Assembly: GCF_900638025.1 (NCBI RefSeq)
Contig: NZ_LR134481.1
Span: 1,612,001-1,676,000 of the forward strand
Length of the DNA stretch: 64,000 nucleotides
Reading direction: 5' to 3'
Source: Haemophilus parainfluenzae
GTDB taxonomy: Bacteria > Pseudomonadota > Gammaproteobacteria > Enterobacterales > Pasteurellaceae
Part shown: in pieces, positions 1-7,434 of the stretch
How the letters are laid out: each line of letters begins with the position of its first letter
Numbering within the stretch: the stretch's first letter is position 1
The notes under the pieces: generated by a model
The model's database searches: none
What the model was told of the DNA's origin: nothing
What the model saw: the letters and a program-made list of their open reading frames with translations, nothing else
Translations under genes and position numbers: made by a program

Positions 1-290
1 TTAAGCGGCTGTGGCTCAATATGGATACCCCTTGAGCCGATAACTCGCTCCTCCATCTTATCCAAGATGCCGATCACAATATCGTGATTTTGGTCTAATG
101 CCCTAGCCTGCTCTCGCAAACTTACCGCACTTTGTTTTGTCGATACATTCGCACCTTGGCTTTCGCGTTTTGCTTTGTGTGTACGATTTGGCATTGCCGC
201 CTCATAGGCATTCATCACATAGCGGTTTTTTGCTCGCTGTGCGCCCCATTTAGGCGAGATTGCGGCAATCGCTTTATCTACTATTCCCAT
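1..290 (-). CDS. Phage portal protein, lambda gpB family (N-terminal part; continues beyond the window)
   Basis: The 96 visible residues begin MGIVDKAIAAISPKWGAQRA and contain NRYVMNAYEAA and a stretch ending in MEERVIGSRG, which matches the start of lambda-type portal proteins. The portal forms the dodecameric ring at the capsid vertex through which DNA is packaged. It lies three bases after the gpW-like gene and follows the terminase, the lambda order A-W-B. The gene runs off position 1, so about four fifths of it is unseen. The family call rests on the N-terminus and on synteny. Confidence 0.8.
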   Translation of the reverse strand, partial: MGIVDKAIAAISPKWGAQRAKNRYVMNAYEAAMPNRTHKAKRESQGANVSTKQSAVSLREQARALDQNHDIVIGILDKMEERVIGSRGIHIEPQPL

Positions 291-293
291 TGT

Positions 294-515
294 TTAAAAT
301 CTCGCATATTTGATTCTGTGGCGTTTAACGCGCTGTCTTGTTTCCGCCAGTAACTCATTAAGCATTTGTTGATAGCGGTCACGTTGTTTTGTCCATTCTG
401 ATACTTGATAAGATACCGACCGCCCATTAAAGCTCACTTGGCTTTGGGCGTTTTCAATTTTCTCGTCAAGTGCTCTGATTTTTTCTTCGAGTTCTTCTCT
501 TTCGTAGATAGCCAT
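294..515 (-). CDS. Head-tail joining protein, gpW-like
   Basis: This 73-residue, highly charged protein starts MAIYEREELEEKIRALDEKI and ends in an Arg/Lys-rich tail. Lambda gpW is 68 residues and occupies the same slot between terminase A and portal B, where it plugs the portal after packaging so that gpFII and the tail can attach. A GTG 24 bases upstream could extend the frame, but it lies inside the terminator of the preceding rha gene, so the ATG at 515 is preferred. Assignment is mainly by size, charge and position. Confidence 0.65.
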   Translation of the reverse strand: MAIYEREELEEKIRALDEKIENAQSQVSFNGRSVSYQVSEWTKQRDRYQQMLNELLAETRQRVKRHRIKYARF

Positions 516-530
516 TTTTGCCCCAATAAA

Positions 531-556
531 AAACCGCACTTTTTAAGGTGCGGTTA
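531..556 (-). terminator. Terminator after rha, built from two inverted uptake-signal-like sequences
   Basis: On the minus strand ACCGCACC pairs with GTGCGGT and a T-run follows. The stem overlaps the rha stop codon. It isolates rha from gpW downstream. Confidence 0.7.
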
Positions 557-1072
557 GTTAAGTAGTGGTAACTCAATTTGCAATTTGTCTTCAAAGATTT
601 TTAGTGTTGCTTCAAGCAACGGCTTTTTACCTTTCCATTCGTTCAACGCTTTGCCACAAACGCTTGCTAATTGTTTTTCTGCTTTATGCTCACCCAAGGC
701 TTGGTAATATTGCTCAAGCAATGTCATGTTGCCAGATAACAATTGATCTTGCATAAAATTAAATGCTTTGATGTAAGCGATCTTAATTGCCATTGCTTTT
801 TTGGTTTTATATCCCATAACCAACAACATAAAACCGTCTTTTGTCATCTCAAACATTGGGCGCTTTTCGCCTTTTTTATCGATATATTCAACCAATCCAA
901 AATTGGATCGGTTAAATTCTTCATCTCCAGATTCCAAAATTTCGCGGATATCACGCATTACGTGAGCGTGCAACTTGCCAAAAACTTTTGCTACAGTTTC
1001 TGATGTGGTAATAGTTTTAGATCCTTTATTTTGTACAAACTGTTTAAAATTTTCGTGATTTGCTAATTGCAT
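554..1072 (-). CDS. rha: Rha-family phage regulatory protein (inserted accessory gene)
   Basis: The 172-residue protein has the Rha-domain pattern: TTSETVAKVFGKLHAHVMRDI near residues 22-42, then FEMTKDGFMLLVMGYKTKKA near residues 73-92, and a charged C-terminal helix region. Rha proteins of lambdoid phages such as phi80 are reported to interfere with infection of integration-host-factor mutants; the molecular role is unclear. The SD GGAGGTAGAAA lies just before the ATG. The gene sits between terminase and gpW, which are normally adjacent, and has a terminator on each side. It therefore looks like a self-contained moron rather than a structural gene. Confidence 0.85.
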   Translation of the reverse strand: MQLANHENFKQFVQNKGSKTITTSETVAKVFGKLHAHVMRDIREILESGDEEFNRSNFGLVEYIDKKGEKRPMFEMTKDGFMLLVMGYKTKKAMAIKIAYIKAFNFMQDQLLSGNMTLLEQYYQALGEHKAEKQLASVCGKALNEWKGKKPLLEATLKIFEDKLQIELPLLN

Positions 1073-1094
1073 TTTCTACCTCCAAATTTAGATA

Positions 1095-1128
1095 ATAAAA
1101 AGCCCCAACTATCTCTAGTCAGGGCTTG
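1095..1128 (-). terminator. Rho-independent terminator between terL and rha
   Basis: The minus strand reads AAGCCCTGACT, a short loop, then AGTTGGGGCTT followed by TTTATT. It lies downstream of the terminase gene and just upstream of the rha ribosome-binding site. Confidence 0.75.
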
Positions 1129-1195
1129 AGTTATTACCGCAACATTCCCACCTTTTCATAGGCTCGGCATCTACCGATTTAAGGCTGTTTGGGAG

Positions 1196-3313
1196 TTAAA
1201 GCCAACCGCTTTTTTTGCCACCACCATTTAGCCAATTACTTTTTGTCTTGGCTTTCGGTTGCGGTTTTACTTGTTCAATTTCTACCGCACTTTCAGTTTC
1301 TTCTTCTGGTGCAGATGATTCTCTACGGATCACGTTAGGGTTTACGCTTGGCAATTTCGCCCAGTATGGGACATTGTCCTCATCTCCCCACTTAATACGC
1401 TCATAACCACGCAAAATTGCGATCGCATGGGCATAGCAAAATAAGTCAAATGCCTCATTGTTGCCCTTACCTGGTTTGCACCATTTGCCGTCTTGTCCGC
1501 GCTCCTCATAAGTCAGCTCATCAAAAAACCACTCCCCAAGCCAGGACGGGAAATGGATATAGTTAGCCCCGATAGTCTCACGGCTTAGTGCGTTACTAAT
1601 ACGATCTTTGAGTTGGTCTGTTTGAAGTAGGTATAGCGGCACATCACCTCGTGCTTTAGCATGACGATCTGACCGAGAAGTGTTATCAGGATAAGTGCGA
1701 GAAATCAGTTTTTGGCGCTTGGTGCTATCACCTTTGACGAGATACACTCGTTTTGATATGCCATCACGCTTACATCTACGCCAAAACTTATAGGCGTTAT
1801 CTGTTACACCGTCCTCACCGCCACTATCCACAGCCATAGCAAGGATTGGCATGAATCCGCCATCTAATCCCTCAATACGATATTGCTTATTAAGCACATC
1901 GCTAATGAGTAAATCCCAGTCCTCAGGGTAGGCGGACGGATCAATCGGGAGACTTTCTCCGTCTGAATTGCTCCGCATTGATGATTTAATGTTGTATCTA
2001 TCAATGAGCCACCGTTCGCTGTTTTCACCATATCCAACAATTTGGACGACAAAACGGCGATTCCGCCCACCCTGTACATCAACTGCAGCCAATAAAAAAC
2101 GGCACCCATAAGGTACCGTTCTTTTTTCGCTTTCTTCGCGCCGCTCCATCAGCTCATCACTTCGGCGTTGCTCAAGTGCGGAGCGTGGTAAATAAGGCAA
2201 TCCCCAGTCTGTATTTGTTACTGCCTTTAGCGTTTCTTCACTGCCAGTCATCTCAAATTCGTGCTCAGCAGTAAGTAATTTATAAGTTAATTGTGCCCAT
2301 GTTTGATAAGCGGCCGCTGGGCCTTCTAGCCAAAATGATGCAATACGAGAGTTTCTTCCCTCGCCATGTATAACACCGTCTTTGTCTATCGTTTGCCCCT
2401 CTTTTAACCACTTGCCACCGATGTTTAATGCGCGCTTTCTGTCAGGCTCGATCAGAGTTTGACAGTGTGGGCATTGCAGCCGAGCTTTTTCCGATGCTTT
2501 GACATAATCGGTATCATCACGATAACCAACCATGTTAGCCATTGATGGCTCAAACCACTCAGAGCAAGTAGGGCATTGCCAATAAAATCTACGTCTGTCA
2601 CCACGGTTATATAGTGACAAAATACCTGTTGTTGGCGGTGCCTCGTGAGTAGTTTTTGGATGATGTTTTATATCAACAATATCTTTGCCTGGCGAACTCT
2701 CTACAAGTGTCATACCGGCACTCATAAATGTAGTCGTCCGTTTGGACGCTAAACTAAATCCGTCGCCCTCACCGTCCACATCATCGGGCCATCGGTCGTA
2801 ATCTGTTAACGCAACATATTTGTAATCGGATGATGACAATACGTTAATTGACGGCCAACCAATCTTTAATAGATTACCAGCCCTAAAATATTTATCGTGG
2901 ACATTATTATCGTTTTTACGCGGGCTTAATCTTTTTGCAATCTCAGGCGAGCATCTAAAAGTGCGATCTAAACGTTTACGACTATGTTCACTGGCTTTCT
3001 CTTGTGTAAGTTGCACCAAGAGGAAATCAGACGGATCGCAAATAATCGCATAAGTAATCCACCCATCAATCAATCCGATTGTTTTACCAGTACGAGCTGG
3101 ACCAACAAAAATTACTGCATCATACTCACGAGAGTTTAGGCAATCCATTGGTTCTAGCATATATGCAGCAGTATCTTTATCCCATTTAACAGAGTTACCA
3201 CCTCCAACAGGCACGCGCATATACTCTGCGACAGCCTCAGATACTTTCATTCGGCGAGGCGGTTTAAGTAGATTTGCAATATCTCGTCTAATATCTTTAG
3301 CTGATGCAAACAT
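1196..3313 (-). CDS. Terminase large subunit, lambda gpA family
   Basis: This 705-residue protein is the packaging motor and cos-cleaving nuclease. The ATPase domain shows a Walker A-like GPARTGKT near residue 71, an SSDYKYVALTDYDRWPDDVD segment near residues 160-180 and a CPTCSEWF / CPHC pair of cysteine motifs near residues 248 and 282. The nuclease part has AAVDVQGGRNRRF near residue 411 and AVDSGGEDGV near residue 505. The C-terminus is a basic, low-complexity tail. Length and motifs match GpA-type terminases (about 640-700 residues). It starts two bases after the small-subunit stop, so the two are co-translated. Confidence 0.93.
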   Translation of the reverse strand: MFASAKDIRRDIANLLKPPRRMKVSEAVAEYMRVPVGGGNSVKWDKDTAAYMLEPMDCLNSREYDAVIFVGPARTGKTIGLIDGWITYAIICDPSDFLLVQLTQEKASEHSRKRLDRTFRCSPEIAKRLSPRKNDNNVHDKYFRAGNLLKIGWPSINVLSSSDYKYVALTDYDRWPDDVDGEGDGFSLASKRTTTFMSAGMTLVESSPGKDIVDIKHHPKTTHEAPPTTGILSLYNRGDRRRFYWQCPTCSEWFEPSMANMVGYRDDTDYVKASEKARLQCPHCQTLIEPDRKRALNIGGKWLKEGQTIDKDGVIHGEGRNSRIASFWLEGPAAAYQTWAQLTYKLLTAEHEFEMTGSEETLKAVTNTDWGLPYLPRSALEQRRSDELMERREESEKRTVPYGCRFLLAAVDVQGGRNRRFVVQIVGYGENSERWLIDRYNIKSSMRSNSDGESLPIDPSAYPEDWDLLISDVLNKQYRIEGLDGGFMPILAMAVDSGGEDGVTDNAYKFWRRCKRDGISKRVYLVKGDSTKRQKLISRTYPDNTSRSDRHAKARGDVPLYLLQTDQLKDRISNALSRETIGANYIHFPSWLGEWFFDELTYEERGQDGKWCKPGKGNNEAFDLFCYAHAIAILRGYERIKWGDEDNVPYWAKLPSVNPNVIRRESSAPEEETESAVEIEQVKPQPKAKTKSNWLNGGGKKSGWL

Positions 3314-3315
3314 TA

Positions 3316-3789
3316 TTACTCCTCTGACTTGTCATCGCCAGTCTGTATGCGCGATGACATTTGCAATTTAATATCATCAATTACCTGCATTACACGGATT
3401 AATTGTGATGGATTTAATCCACAATCACGCTCTAAAATATCTGGCAATGTATCAAGTGGCTGCACTACTGATTTTGCTAAAAAGCTCATCTCTTGAGCAA
3501 CTTCAAACGCCGGTACTAATTCCCCTGTGTCTCGCTCATATTTAAGTCTTTCATTTTCCGCCTGCCAAAATGCCCGTCTCTCAACAGGTGACAAGCTATC
3601 AACATCTGCCGTCATTTTTTCGGCAAGCCCGATTTTGATTAAATCGGATATTGCGTATAACTTTAATTTTGAGTTACTACCGATAGCAGGAGTAAGTCCT
3701 GCGACCCGTTGTGACACGGTCTGACGGTGCATTCCGACAAGTTCGGCAATCTGATTTATATTGAGTTTTAAGTCGTATAAATTATCCAT
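3316..3789 (-). CDS. Terminase small subunit, Nu1-like
   Basis: The protein is 157 residues from the ATG at 3789; an in-frame TTG 24 bases upstream gives 165. The N-terminus LNINQIAELVGMHRQTVSQR is a winged-helix/HTH typical of Nu1-type small subunits that recognise cos. The middle, PVERRAFWQAENERLKYERD, is the helical part that precedes TerL binding. Neighbours (lysis genes upstream, TerL two bases downstream) reproduce the lambda layout. The start is uncertain because neither candidate has a strong SD. Confidence 0.82.
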   Translation of the reverse strand: MDNLYDLKLNINQIAELVGMHRQTVSQRVAGLTPAIGSNSKLKLYAISDLIKIGLAEKMTADVDSLSPVERRAFWQAENERLKYERDTGELVPAFEVAQEMSFLAKSVVQPLDTLPDILERDCGLNPSQLIRVMQVIDDIKLQMSSRIQTGDDKSEE

Positions 3790-3813
3790 AGCCGAGACCG
3801 TTAAAATGCCCAA

Positions 3814-4042
3814 AAAGAAAAAAGATGATGATGCCTAAGATGTCAAAAAACTGTCGAAAACCGCGAGCCCGAAACCCCGTGGAAAGGGGTATCCCCTCAG
3901 GAGTACCTTTTGCCGTCACGATTCTTTATAAAAATCACTCGATATATTTTTGTTTTGTCCATAAAACATAGCTTAGGACTACCCTCGAGCTATCATCAGA
4001 TAATCAAGATCAGTCCTAATGTATGTGCCTGTATATGCCAAT
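3814..4042. other. Non-coding gap between lysis and packaging genes; candidate cos region
   Basis: No credible reading frame is present. In lambda this interval between Rz/Rz1 and Nu1 holds cos. The segment has a GC-richer core with the imperfect palindrome CCCCGTGGAAAGGGG near 3877-3891, followed by CCCCTC, then an AT-rich stretch that could bind IHF or the small terminase. The exact nick positions cannot be read from the sequence. Confidence 0.4.
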
Positions 4043-4076
4043 AAAAAAAGACCGCACTTTAATTGGCGGTCTTGGT
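4043..4076 (-). terminator. Terminator overlapping the 3' end of Rz1
   Basis: On the minus strand AGACCGCC pairs with a GTGCGGTCT half and is followed by TTTTTTATT. It closes the lysis cassette; late transcription would have to read through it under Q antitermination to reach the terminase genes. Confidence 0.65.
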
Positions 4077-4337
4077 TTGGTTAATCCACTTATTGAGATT
4101 ATCTACTTGGCTTGCGCACTTGTCTCGCTCTGCGGTTACCTTGACTAACTGTAATACGACATCACCGTAAGTCTCCCCGGTAAATGCTGTCTTAGCACAC
4201 GGCACCGTGTAGGCTTGAGGTGGGTAGATATAGCTCGTCTTGGTTGTGTTACTTCCGCAGGCGCTCAAGAGCAGACTGAGGCAGACGAGTGTTAGCACAA
4301 GGTTGTGTTTTAATAATCGTTTTAATTGATTCCGCAT
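4059..4337 (-). CDS. Rz1-like o-spanin lipoprotein, overlapping Rz in another frame
   Basis: From the ATG at 4337 the product is 92 residues with a lipoprotein signal: [12 protein letters not shown], a hydrophobic core, then the lipobox LLSAC. The mature part is short and includes PPQAYTVPC. Rz1 proteins are outer-membrane lipoproteins that pair with Rz to fuse inner and outer membranes in the last step of lysis. Its 5' third lies inside the Rz gene in a different frame, the classic nested Rz/Rz1 arrangement. A longer in-frame start at 4385 is possible but would push the signal peptide inward. Confidence 0.82.
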   Translation of the reverse strand: MRNQLKRLLKHNLVLTLVCLSLLLSACGSNTTKTSYIYPPQAYTVPCAKTAFTGETYGDVVLQLVKVTAERDKCASQVDNLNKWINQTKTAN

Positions 4338-4584
4338 TTTCTGCTGCCATCCGTTCGATTTCTTCGTTGCGTTGTTGTTGCGCAATTACCGCGGCGCGCT
4401 CTTGTTGCAATGCCGCATTTAGAGTTTTGTTGGTTTCTTCTTGTTGTTTAATAGTTTGGGCTTGCACTTGGTTTTCGGCTCTTAGTTCATCTATATTCTT
4501 TGATTGGTGCCAAATCCAACCGCACAAGCCCAAAATCGTTATCGCAATAAAGGCTATCGCGTAGGTTTTAAATTCTGCAAACAT
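4249..4584 (-). CDS. Rz-like i-spanin
   Basis: This 111-residue protein has one N-terminal membrane segment ([18 protein letters not shown], residues 8-25) and then a long periplasmic coiled coil rich in Q and E ([20 protein letters not shown] onward). This is the standard inner-membrane spanin layout. Its start overlaps the endolysin end by about 30 bases and its 3' part contains the Rz1 start in another frame. Confidence 0.85.
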   Translation of the reverse strand: MFAEFKTYAIAFIAITILGLCGWIWHQSKNIDELRAENQVQAQTIKQQEETNKTLNAALQQERAAVIAQQQRNEEIERMAAENAESIKTIIKTQPCANTRLPQSALERLRK

Positions 4585-5099
4585 AGTGCTTTTTCCTTTT
4601 CTCTGCGACTAACAAGCCCAGGTAACACTCTTCCGCCAGCTCTCGTCCAGCGTGATAACTCATTACACGCTTGCGCATACTTGCCTGCATTGAGATATTT
4701 AAACATTGTGGATTTCCGCATTGCACCACAGCCAACATTAAACGTGATAGATGTTGCAGCATCAAAAACGGGTTGCGGTAAATTTCGTCCGTTTCCATAT
4801 TGATTCACGCATTTTTCGGCCACCTGAATATCATTCTTCCAGCGTTCGGCAATTTCCAAATCCGTATAGATTCGTTTCGGCTCAATCGGCAGTCCGCTAT
4901 ATTCTGTTGAGCCAATACCAACAGTTAGCACATCTGATGGGCATTTATACGGCTCACGGCGACAACCCTCAGCGTTACCAATAATTTCCGCACCAGCGGG
5001 GCTTAATTGGATTTCATCGCCATGCGAGGTGTACATCACTGCAATAATACTGATAACGGAGCAAACACCTAATGCACCTCTAGTCTTTGATAATTTCAA
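4554..5099 (-). CDS. SAR endolysin, glycoside hydrolase 24 lysozyme of the P1 Lyz type
   Basis: The 181-residue protein cleaves peptidoglycan. Residues 7-22 form a weakly hydrophobic, Gly/Ala/Ser-rich signal-anchor-release segment with Cys13. The catalytic pattern is E44-x8-C53-x5-T59, preceded by NAEGC so that Cys46 sits next to the catalytic Glu. In phage P1 Lyz the corresponding residues are Cys13, Glu42, Cys44, Cys51 and Thr57, and enzyme release is controlled by a disulfide switch; all five are conserved here with a two-residue shift. The [11 protein letters not shown] motif near the end is typical of RrrD-type lysozymes. It overlaps the holin by 20 bases. Confidence 0.92.
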   Translation of the reverse strand: MKLSKTRGALGVCSVISIIAVMYTSHGDEIQLSPAGAEIIGNAEGCRREPYKCPSDVLTVGIGSTEYSGLPIEPKRIYTDLEIAERWKNDIQVAEKCVNQYGNGRNLPQPVFDAATSITFNVGCGAMRKSTMFKYLNAGKYAQACNELSRWTRAGGRVLPGLVSRREKEKALCLQNLKPTR

Positions 5100-5331
5100 T
5101 ATTTAACCCCTGTTTTAATCTTGCCACCATCAGCGCGTGAATCTCTTCTTTGCGCTCTTCTTCGCGCTTCAGCAAGCGGCCTTCCCAGAATTTGGAATAC
5201 ATATTCACAAGCGCGGTCAAAATACCAATCGCAAGACTAAGTAACATTAAATTATTCTGATCGCCAAGCCACGCCAAAAAGCCAGAAAAACCCGACCAGA
5301 CATAGCTTTGATTTCCGGGATCTTTAAACAT
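5080..5331 (-). CDS. Small phage holin
   Basis: From the ATG at 5331 (SD GGAG seven bases upstream) the protein has 83 residues: MFKDPGNQSYVWSGFSGF, a hydrophobic segment around NNLMLLSLAIGILTALVNMY, and a charged C-terminal tail KREEERKEEIHA. This is a one- or two-helix holin or pinholin layout, resembling HP1-family holins. Longer in-frame starts run into the terminator and tRNA upstream and are not credible. With a SAR endolysin next door, a pinholin that only depolarises the membrane is plausible. Confidence 0.72.
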   Translation of the reverse strand: MFKDPGNQSYVWSGFSGFLAWLGDQNNLMLLSLAIGILTALVNMYSKFWEGRLLKREEERKEEIHALMVARLKQGLNIEIIKD

Positions 5332-5361
5332 TCTCATACTCCACCCCGCTTTCTCGAGGCA

Positions 5362-5391
5362 ATAAAAAAGCCCACGCATTAACGTGAGCTT
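5362..5391 (-). terminator. Terminator between tRNA-Trp and the holin
   Basis: On the minus strand AAGCTCACG and CGTGGGCTT form a hairpin followed by TTTTATT, starting seven bases after the tRNA CCA end. Confidence 0.75.
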
Positions 5392-5397
5392 GTGATA

Positions 5398-5471
5398 TGG
5401 CAAAGGCGCAAGGATTCGAACCTCAATTAGCGATTTTGGAGACCGCTGTCTTACCATTAGACTACGCCCTT
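5398..5471 (-). tRNA. tRNA-Trp (anticodon CCA), prophage-borne
   Basis: A full cloverleaf can be drawn on the minus strand: acceptor AAGGGCG / CGCCTTT (one G-U), D-stem GTCT/AGAC, anticodon stem GCGGT/ATCGC with loop CTCCAAA (anticodon CCA), T-arm with loop TTCGAAT, discriminator G and encoded CCA. Length is 74 nt. It lies in the late leader between two terminators, just upstream of the lysis genes. Confidence 0.9.
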
Positions 5472-5483
5472 ATAGTTTGATAA

Positions 5484-5514
5484 CAAAAAGCCCCGACCGT
5501 TTCCGATCAGGGCT
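5484..5514 (-). terminator. Probable tR'-like terminator downstream of the late promoter
   Basis: On the minus strand AGCCCTGATCGG and CGGTCGGGGCT form a strong hairpin followed by TTTTTGTT. It sits about 50 bases after the proposed late promoter and immediately before tRNA-Trp, the place where Q-dependent phages have the terminator that Q must override. Confidence 0.7.
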
Positions 5515-5565
5515 GTAAAATTCTTTTGTTCGTTTGCCATGCGCTAAAACCGCAAATTACCGAAT

Positions 5566-5594
5566 ATAGTACACTTTCACTTGCAAGTAATCAA
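5566..5594 (-). promoter_or_regulatory. Candidate late promoter (pR'-like)
   Basis: On the minus strand a -35 TTGATT (5589-5594) and a -10 TACTAT (5566-5571) are separated by exactly 17 bases. A strong terminator, tRNA-Trp, the lysis genes and the packaging genes follow, so this is the best candidate for the Q-controlled late promoter. Confidence 0.6.
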
Positions 5595-5619
5595 GTGTTT
5601 TTATAAATTTTATGATGTT

Positions 5620-6462
5620 TTATTGGGCGATGAGGTTTTTCGCTCTTTCCCAGTTCATTCGATTAGACGCTTTAAATGGCGCAATCAATTTCTGAATGGT
5701 AGGGAGTGTGTTTTTGTATTGGCGTTGATATTCTTGGTGATGGCTGATCACCATTCCCGTGAAATAAGAGCCGATAGTTTCTAACGGTTTGATCATATCG
5801 CCAAGTAAGGTGTTCATCTGCTTGTGTCCACACCAAAGCCAAACAAGTTGTTCGAGTTCGTACTCAGTGAATTCAAAACTGAATTTCTTTTCACTGCTAG
5901 GCAGTTCAGGATCAGTGATCAACTCCCCTTCTAAAATTATCTTGTGTACATACTCTACTGCTTGCGGTAATTGCTCAAGGGTTAAATCTTCTATGCTTTC
6001 TACATTAAAGCGTTGATGGACTAAATGATAGGCATCAGAATAAATTAATCCCTTTTTGCTCACGAGCATATTCACGGCATTGCGTAATCCAGTTCTGTCA
6101 TTGACGGATGTTTTGCTTTCATATTTTCCTGTTTTGCGAATAGTAGGTAATACTTCTGATGTAACCCATTTTCTAAAACGGTGTGGGATAGATCCTTTTT
6201 TCACTGCATCACGGCAACGTAAGATCAAAGTGTACATTCCGCTTTCGCTTACTACAGCCATTTCTTGCTTTCCTCCAAGGGTGTCGGTTAAAGCGACACC
6301 CTTTTCATCGTCATCTAATCTTTCGATTGCATCACGATAATTTGAGATATTGATAGCATTACAAAGATCTTTTGCAACAAACCAAGGCTCGTTATTAATA
6401 GCTAAAGTGCGGATGGATTTTGATTCAAAATTGAATGTGGATAATTGAGTTTGAGTTGTCAT
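5620..6462 (-). CDS. Phage antirepressor with BRO-N domain (copy 1)
   Basis: The protein is 280 residues from the ATG at 6462, which has AAGGAAC eight bases upstream. An N-terminal Bro-N DNA-binding domain ([66 protein letters not shown]) is followed by a C-terminal domain starting [20 protein letters not shown] that is homologous to those of the two other antirepressors in this prophage. Such proteins inactivate repressors and are themselves controlled post-transcriptionally. An in-frame upstream extension to 6585 encodes a short peptide with [10 protein letters not shown] that recurs before copy 2. It lies between Q and the late promoter, where lambda has nothing. Confidence 0.85.
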   Translation of the reverse strand: MTTQTQLSTFNFESKSIRTLAINNEPWFVAKDLCNAINISNYRDAIERLDDDEKGVALTDTLGGKQEMAVVSESGMYTLILRCRDAVKKGSIPHRFRKWVTSEVLPTIRKTGKYESKTSVNDRTGLRNAVNMLVSKKGLIYSDAYHLVHQRFNVESIEDLTLEQLPQAVEYVHKIILEGELITDPELPSSEKKFSFEFTEYELEQLVWLWCGHKQMNTLLGDMIKPLETIGSYFTGMVISHHQEYQRQYKNTLPTIQKLIAPFKASNRMNWERAKNLIAQ

Positions 6463-6636
6463 TTTTCTGTTCCTTTTGAGGGATTGATTGTTTACCCATA
6501 ATTGGGCGACCAACGGCTCAAAACTAGCAGAAAATCTAGCGGAGTTATTCCCTTTCGGTATTGTATTCCTCGCACCGTCGGTCATTGATTCTTTGAGAAC
6601 TTTATAATGGCGGTAAAATTCTCAAATTTTAGATAC
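6463..6636 (-). other. Structured leader / short peptide region before antirepressor 1
   Basis: This segment contains an in-frame peptide beginning [14 protein letters not shown] and an RNA stem ACCGACGG / CCGTTGGT that encloses the tract AATACAATACC and GGGAATAA. The same tract enclosed by a different but equally paired stem occurs before antirepressor 2 (17617-17694). The layout recalls the icd segment between c4 and ant in phage P1; the peptide may belong to the Ash/Icd-like group, but this is inference. Confidence 0.45.
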
Positions 6637-6694
6637 AAAAAAATCACGCTGACGGGGTGAATAATCCGTTTTCTGTTAGGCTTTTGAGACCTTG
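6637..6694 (-). ncRNA. C4-like antisense RNA leader (copy 1)
   Basis: Downstream of the promoter at 6701-6729 the transcript reads AAGGTCTCAAAAGCCTAA, then a segment with alternative pairings (ACGG with CCGT, TCAC with GTGA), then seven T residues. The block AAGGT.TC.AAA.CCTAA, a CGGATA-type element, a hairpin and T7 is shared with the leader of antirepressor 2. In phage P1 the c4 RNA is processed from the leader of the ant operon and blocks its translation. The family assignment is by position and shape only. Confidence 0.45.
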
Positions 6695-6700
6695 TAAAAC

Positions 6701-6729
6701 ATATTAATAAAAAGCCCCTTTGTAGTCAA
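6701..6729 (-). promoter_or_regulatory. Promoter of the antirepressor 1 leader, overlapping a terminator
   Basis: On the minus strand TTGACT (6724-6729) and TAATAT (6701-6706) are 17 bases apart. The -35 box lies in the loop of the lipoprotein gene's terminator and the spacer contains its second arm and T-run. Confidence 0.65.
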
Positions 6730-6737
6730 GGGGCTTT
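6709..6737 (-). terminator. Terminator of the lipoprotein gene
   Basis: On the minus strand AAGCCCCTT and AAGGGGCTT form a perfect hairpin followed by TTTATT. It also hosts the promoter of the next transcript. Confidence 0.8.
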
Positions 6738-6762
6738 TATTTGTAAATTATCTCTATAAAAA

Positions 6763-7257
6763 TTACTTCTTATCTGTAAATTTTATCCATGCTTTAGTAA
6801 TCTCTGCGAGACCCATTCTTTCATCGCGGCTCAGAATATGATTAATCCCACAACTACTAATCATTACTTTGTTTTCCTTCGCCATAAATTCAAGGTATTC
6901 GTCGAACGAATATTTAGCTCTATAAGATAGTTTACGCTCACCTCTTTCTTCTAATTTTACAGTAATTGGCTGCAATCTTTTATTGTTAATCAAGATCTCC
7001 GTATCGCGCAAGCATTTACTTTCAGACTTTTCTCCAACTATATTTAAATCAATCGATTTAAAATCACCTATTCCCTGTGCATCAGATAACATAATGCTAG
7101 CATAGGAGAATTGCTTGTTTTTTGATAACTCTTGTATATATAAATTCCCAAAAAATAAAACGTCTCTGTCATCAATGCTAACAATATCGTCCCCACAAGC
7201 TGTCAACATCAAACCAGCTGCGAACAATAATAATTTTTCCATTAATAATTTTTTCAT
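6763..7257 (-). CDS. Prophage lipoprotein of unknown function
   Basis: The 164-residue protein has a type II signal peptide: MKKLLMEKLLL, a hydrophobic core and the lipobox LTAC at residues 18-21, followed by GDD. An Asp after +1 Cys can favour inner-membrane retention, though here +2 is Gly. The mature part has three or four further cysteines and no recognised domain. SD GAGGA precedes the ATG. It has its own terminator and sits between Q and the late promoter, an insertion point used by lysogenic-conversion or superinfection-exclusion genes; function is not known. Confidence 0.75.
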   Translation of the reverse strand: MKKLLMEKLLLFAAGLMLTACGDDIVSIDDRDVLFFGNLYIQELSKNKQFSYASIMLSDAQGIGDFKSIDLNIVGEKSESKCLRDTEILINNKRLQPITVKLEERGERKLSYRAKYSFDEYLEFMAKENKVMISSCGINHILSRDERMGLAEITKAWIKFTDKK

Positions 7258-7395
7258 TTTGTATTCCTCGTATGCTATATAGACTCGCTAATTCTACGAA
7301 ACACAAAACATTTATTTAAGTTTTTAATCAAAGTTTTTTCTAATTTTGTGACCTACATCTCAAATTCAGGATGCTCTATCAAATTATCAAATAAA

Positions 7396-7432
7396 AAATC
7401 TATATAGATCTAATTTAGATCTATATAGATTT
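7396..7432 (-). terminator. AT-rich perfect inverted repeat after Q
   Basis: Two 16-base arms (AAATCTATATAGATCT and its complement) flank a 5-base loop, and on the minus strand TTTTTATTT follows. It starts two bases after the Q stop codon and most likely terminates the Q transcript. Each arm is itself nearly palindromic, so a protein-binding role is also possible. Confidence 0.6.
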
Positions 7433-7434
7433 AT

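Noticed and set aside
1864..2109. Minus-strand 81-codon frame inside the terminase gene
   Set aside because: It is an alternative frame of terL with no SD or domain.
5332..5457. N-terminal extension of the holin frame
   Set aside because: It would run through a terminator and tRNA-Trp; the start at 5331 has a good SD.
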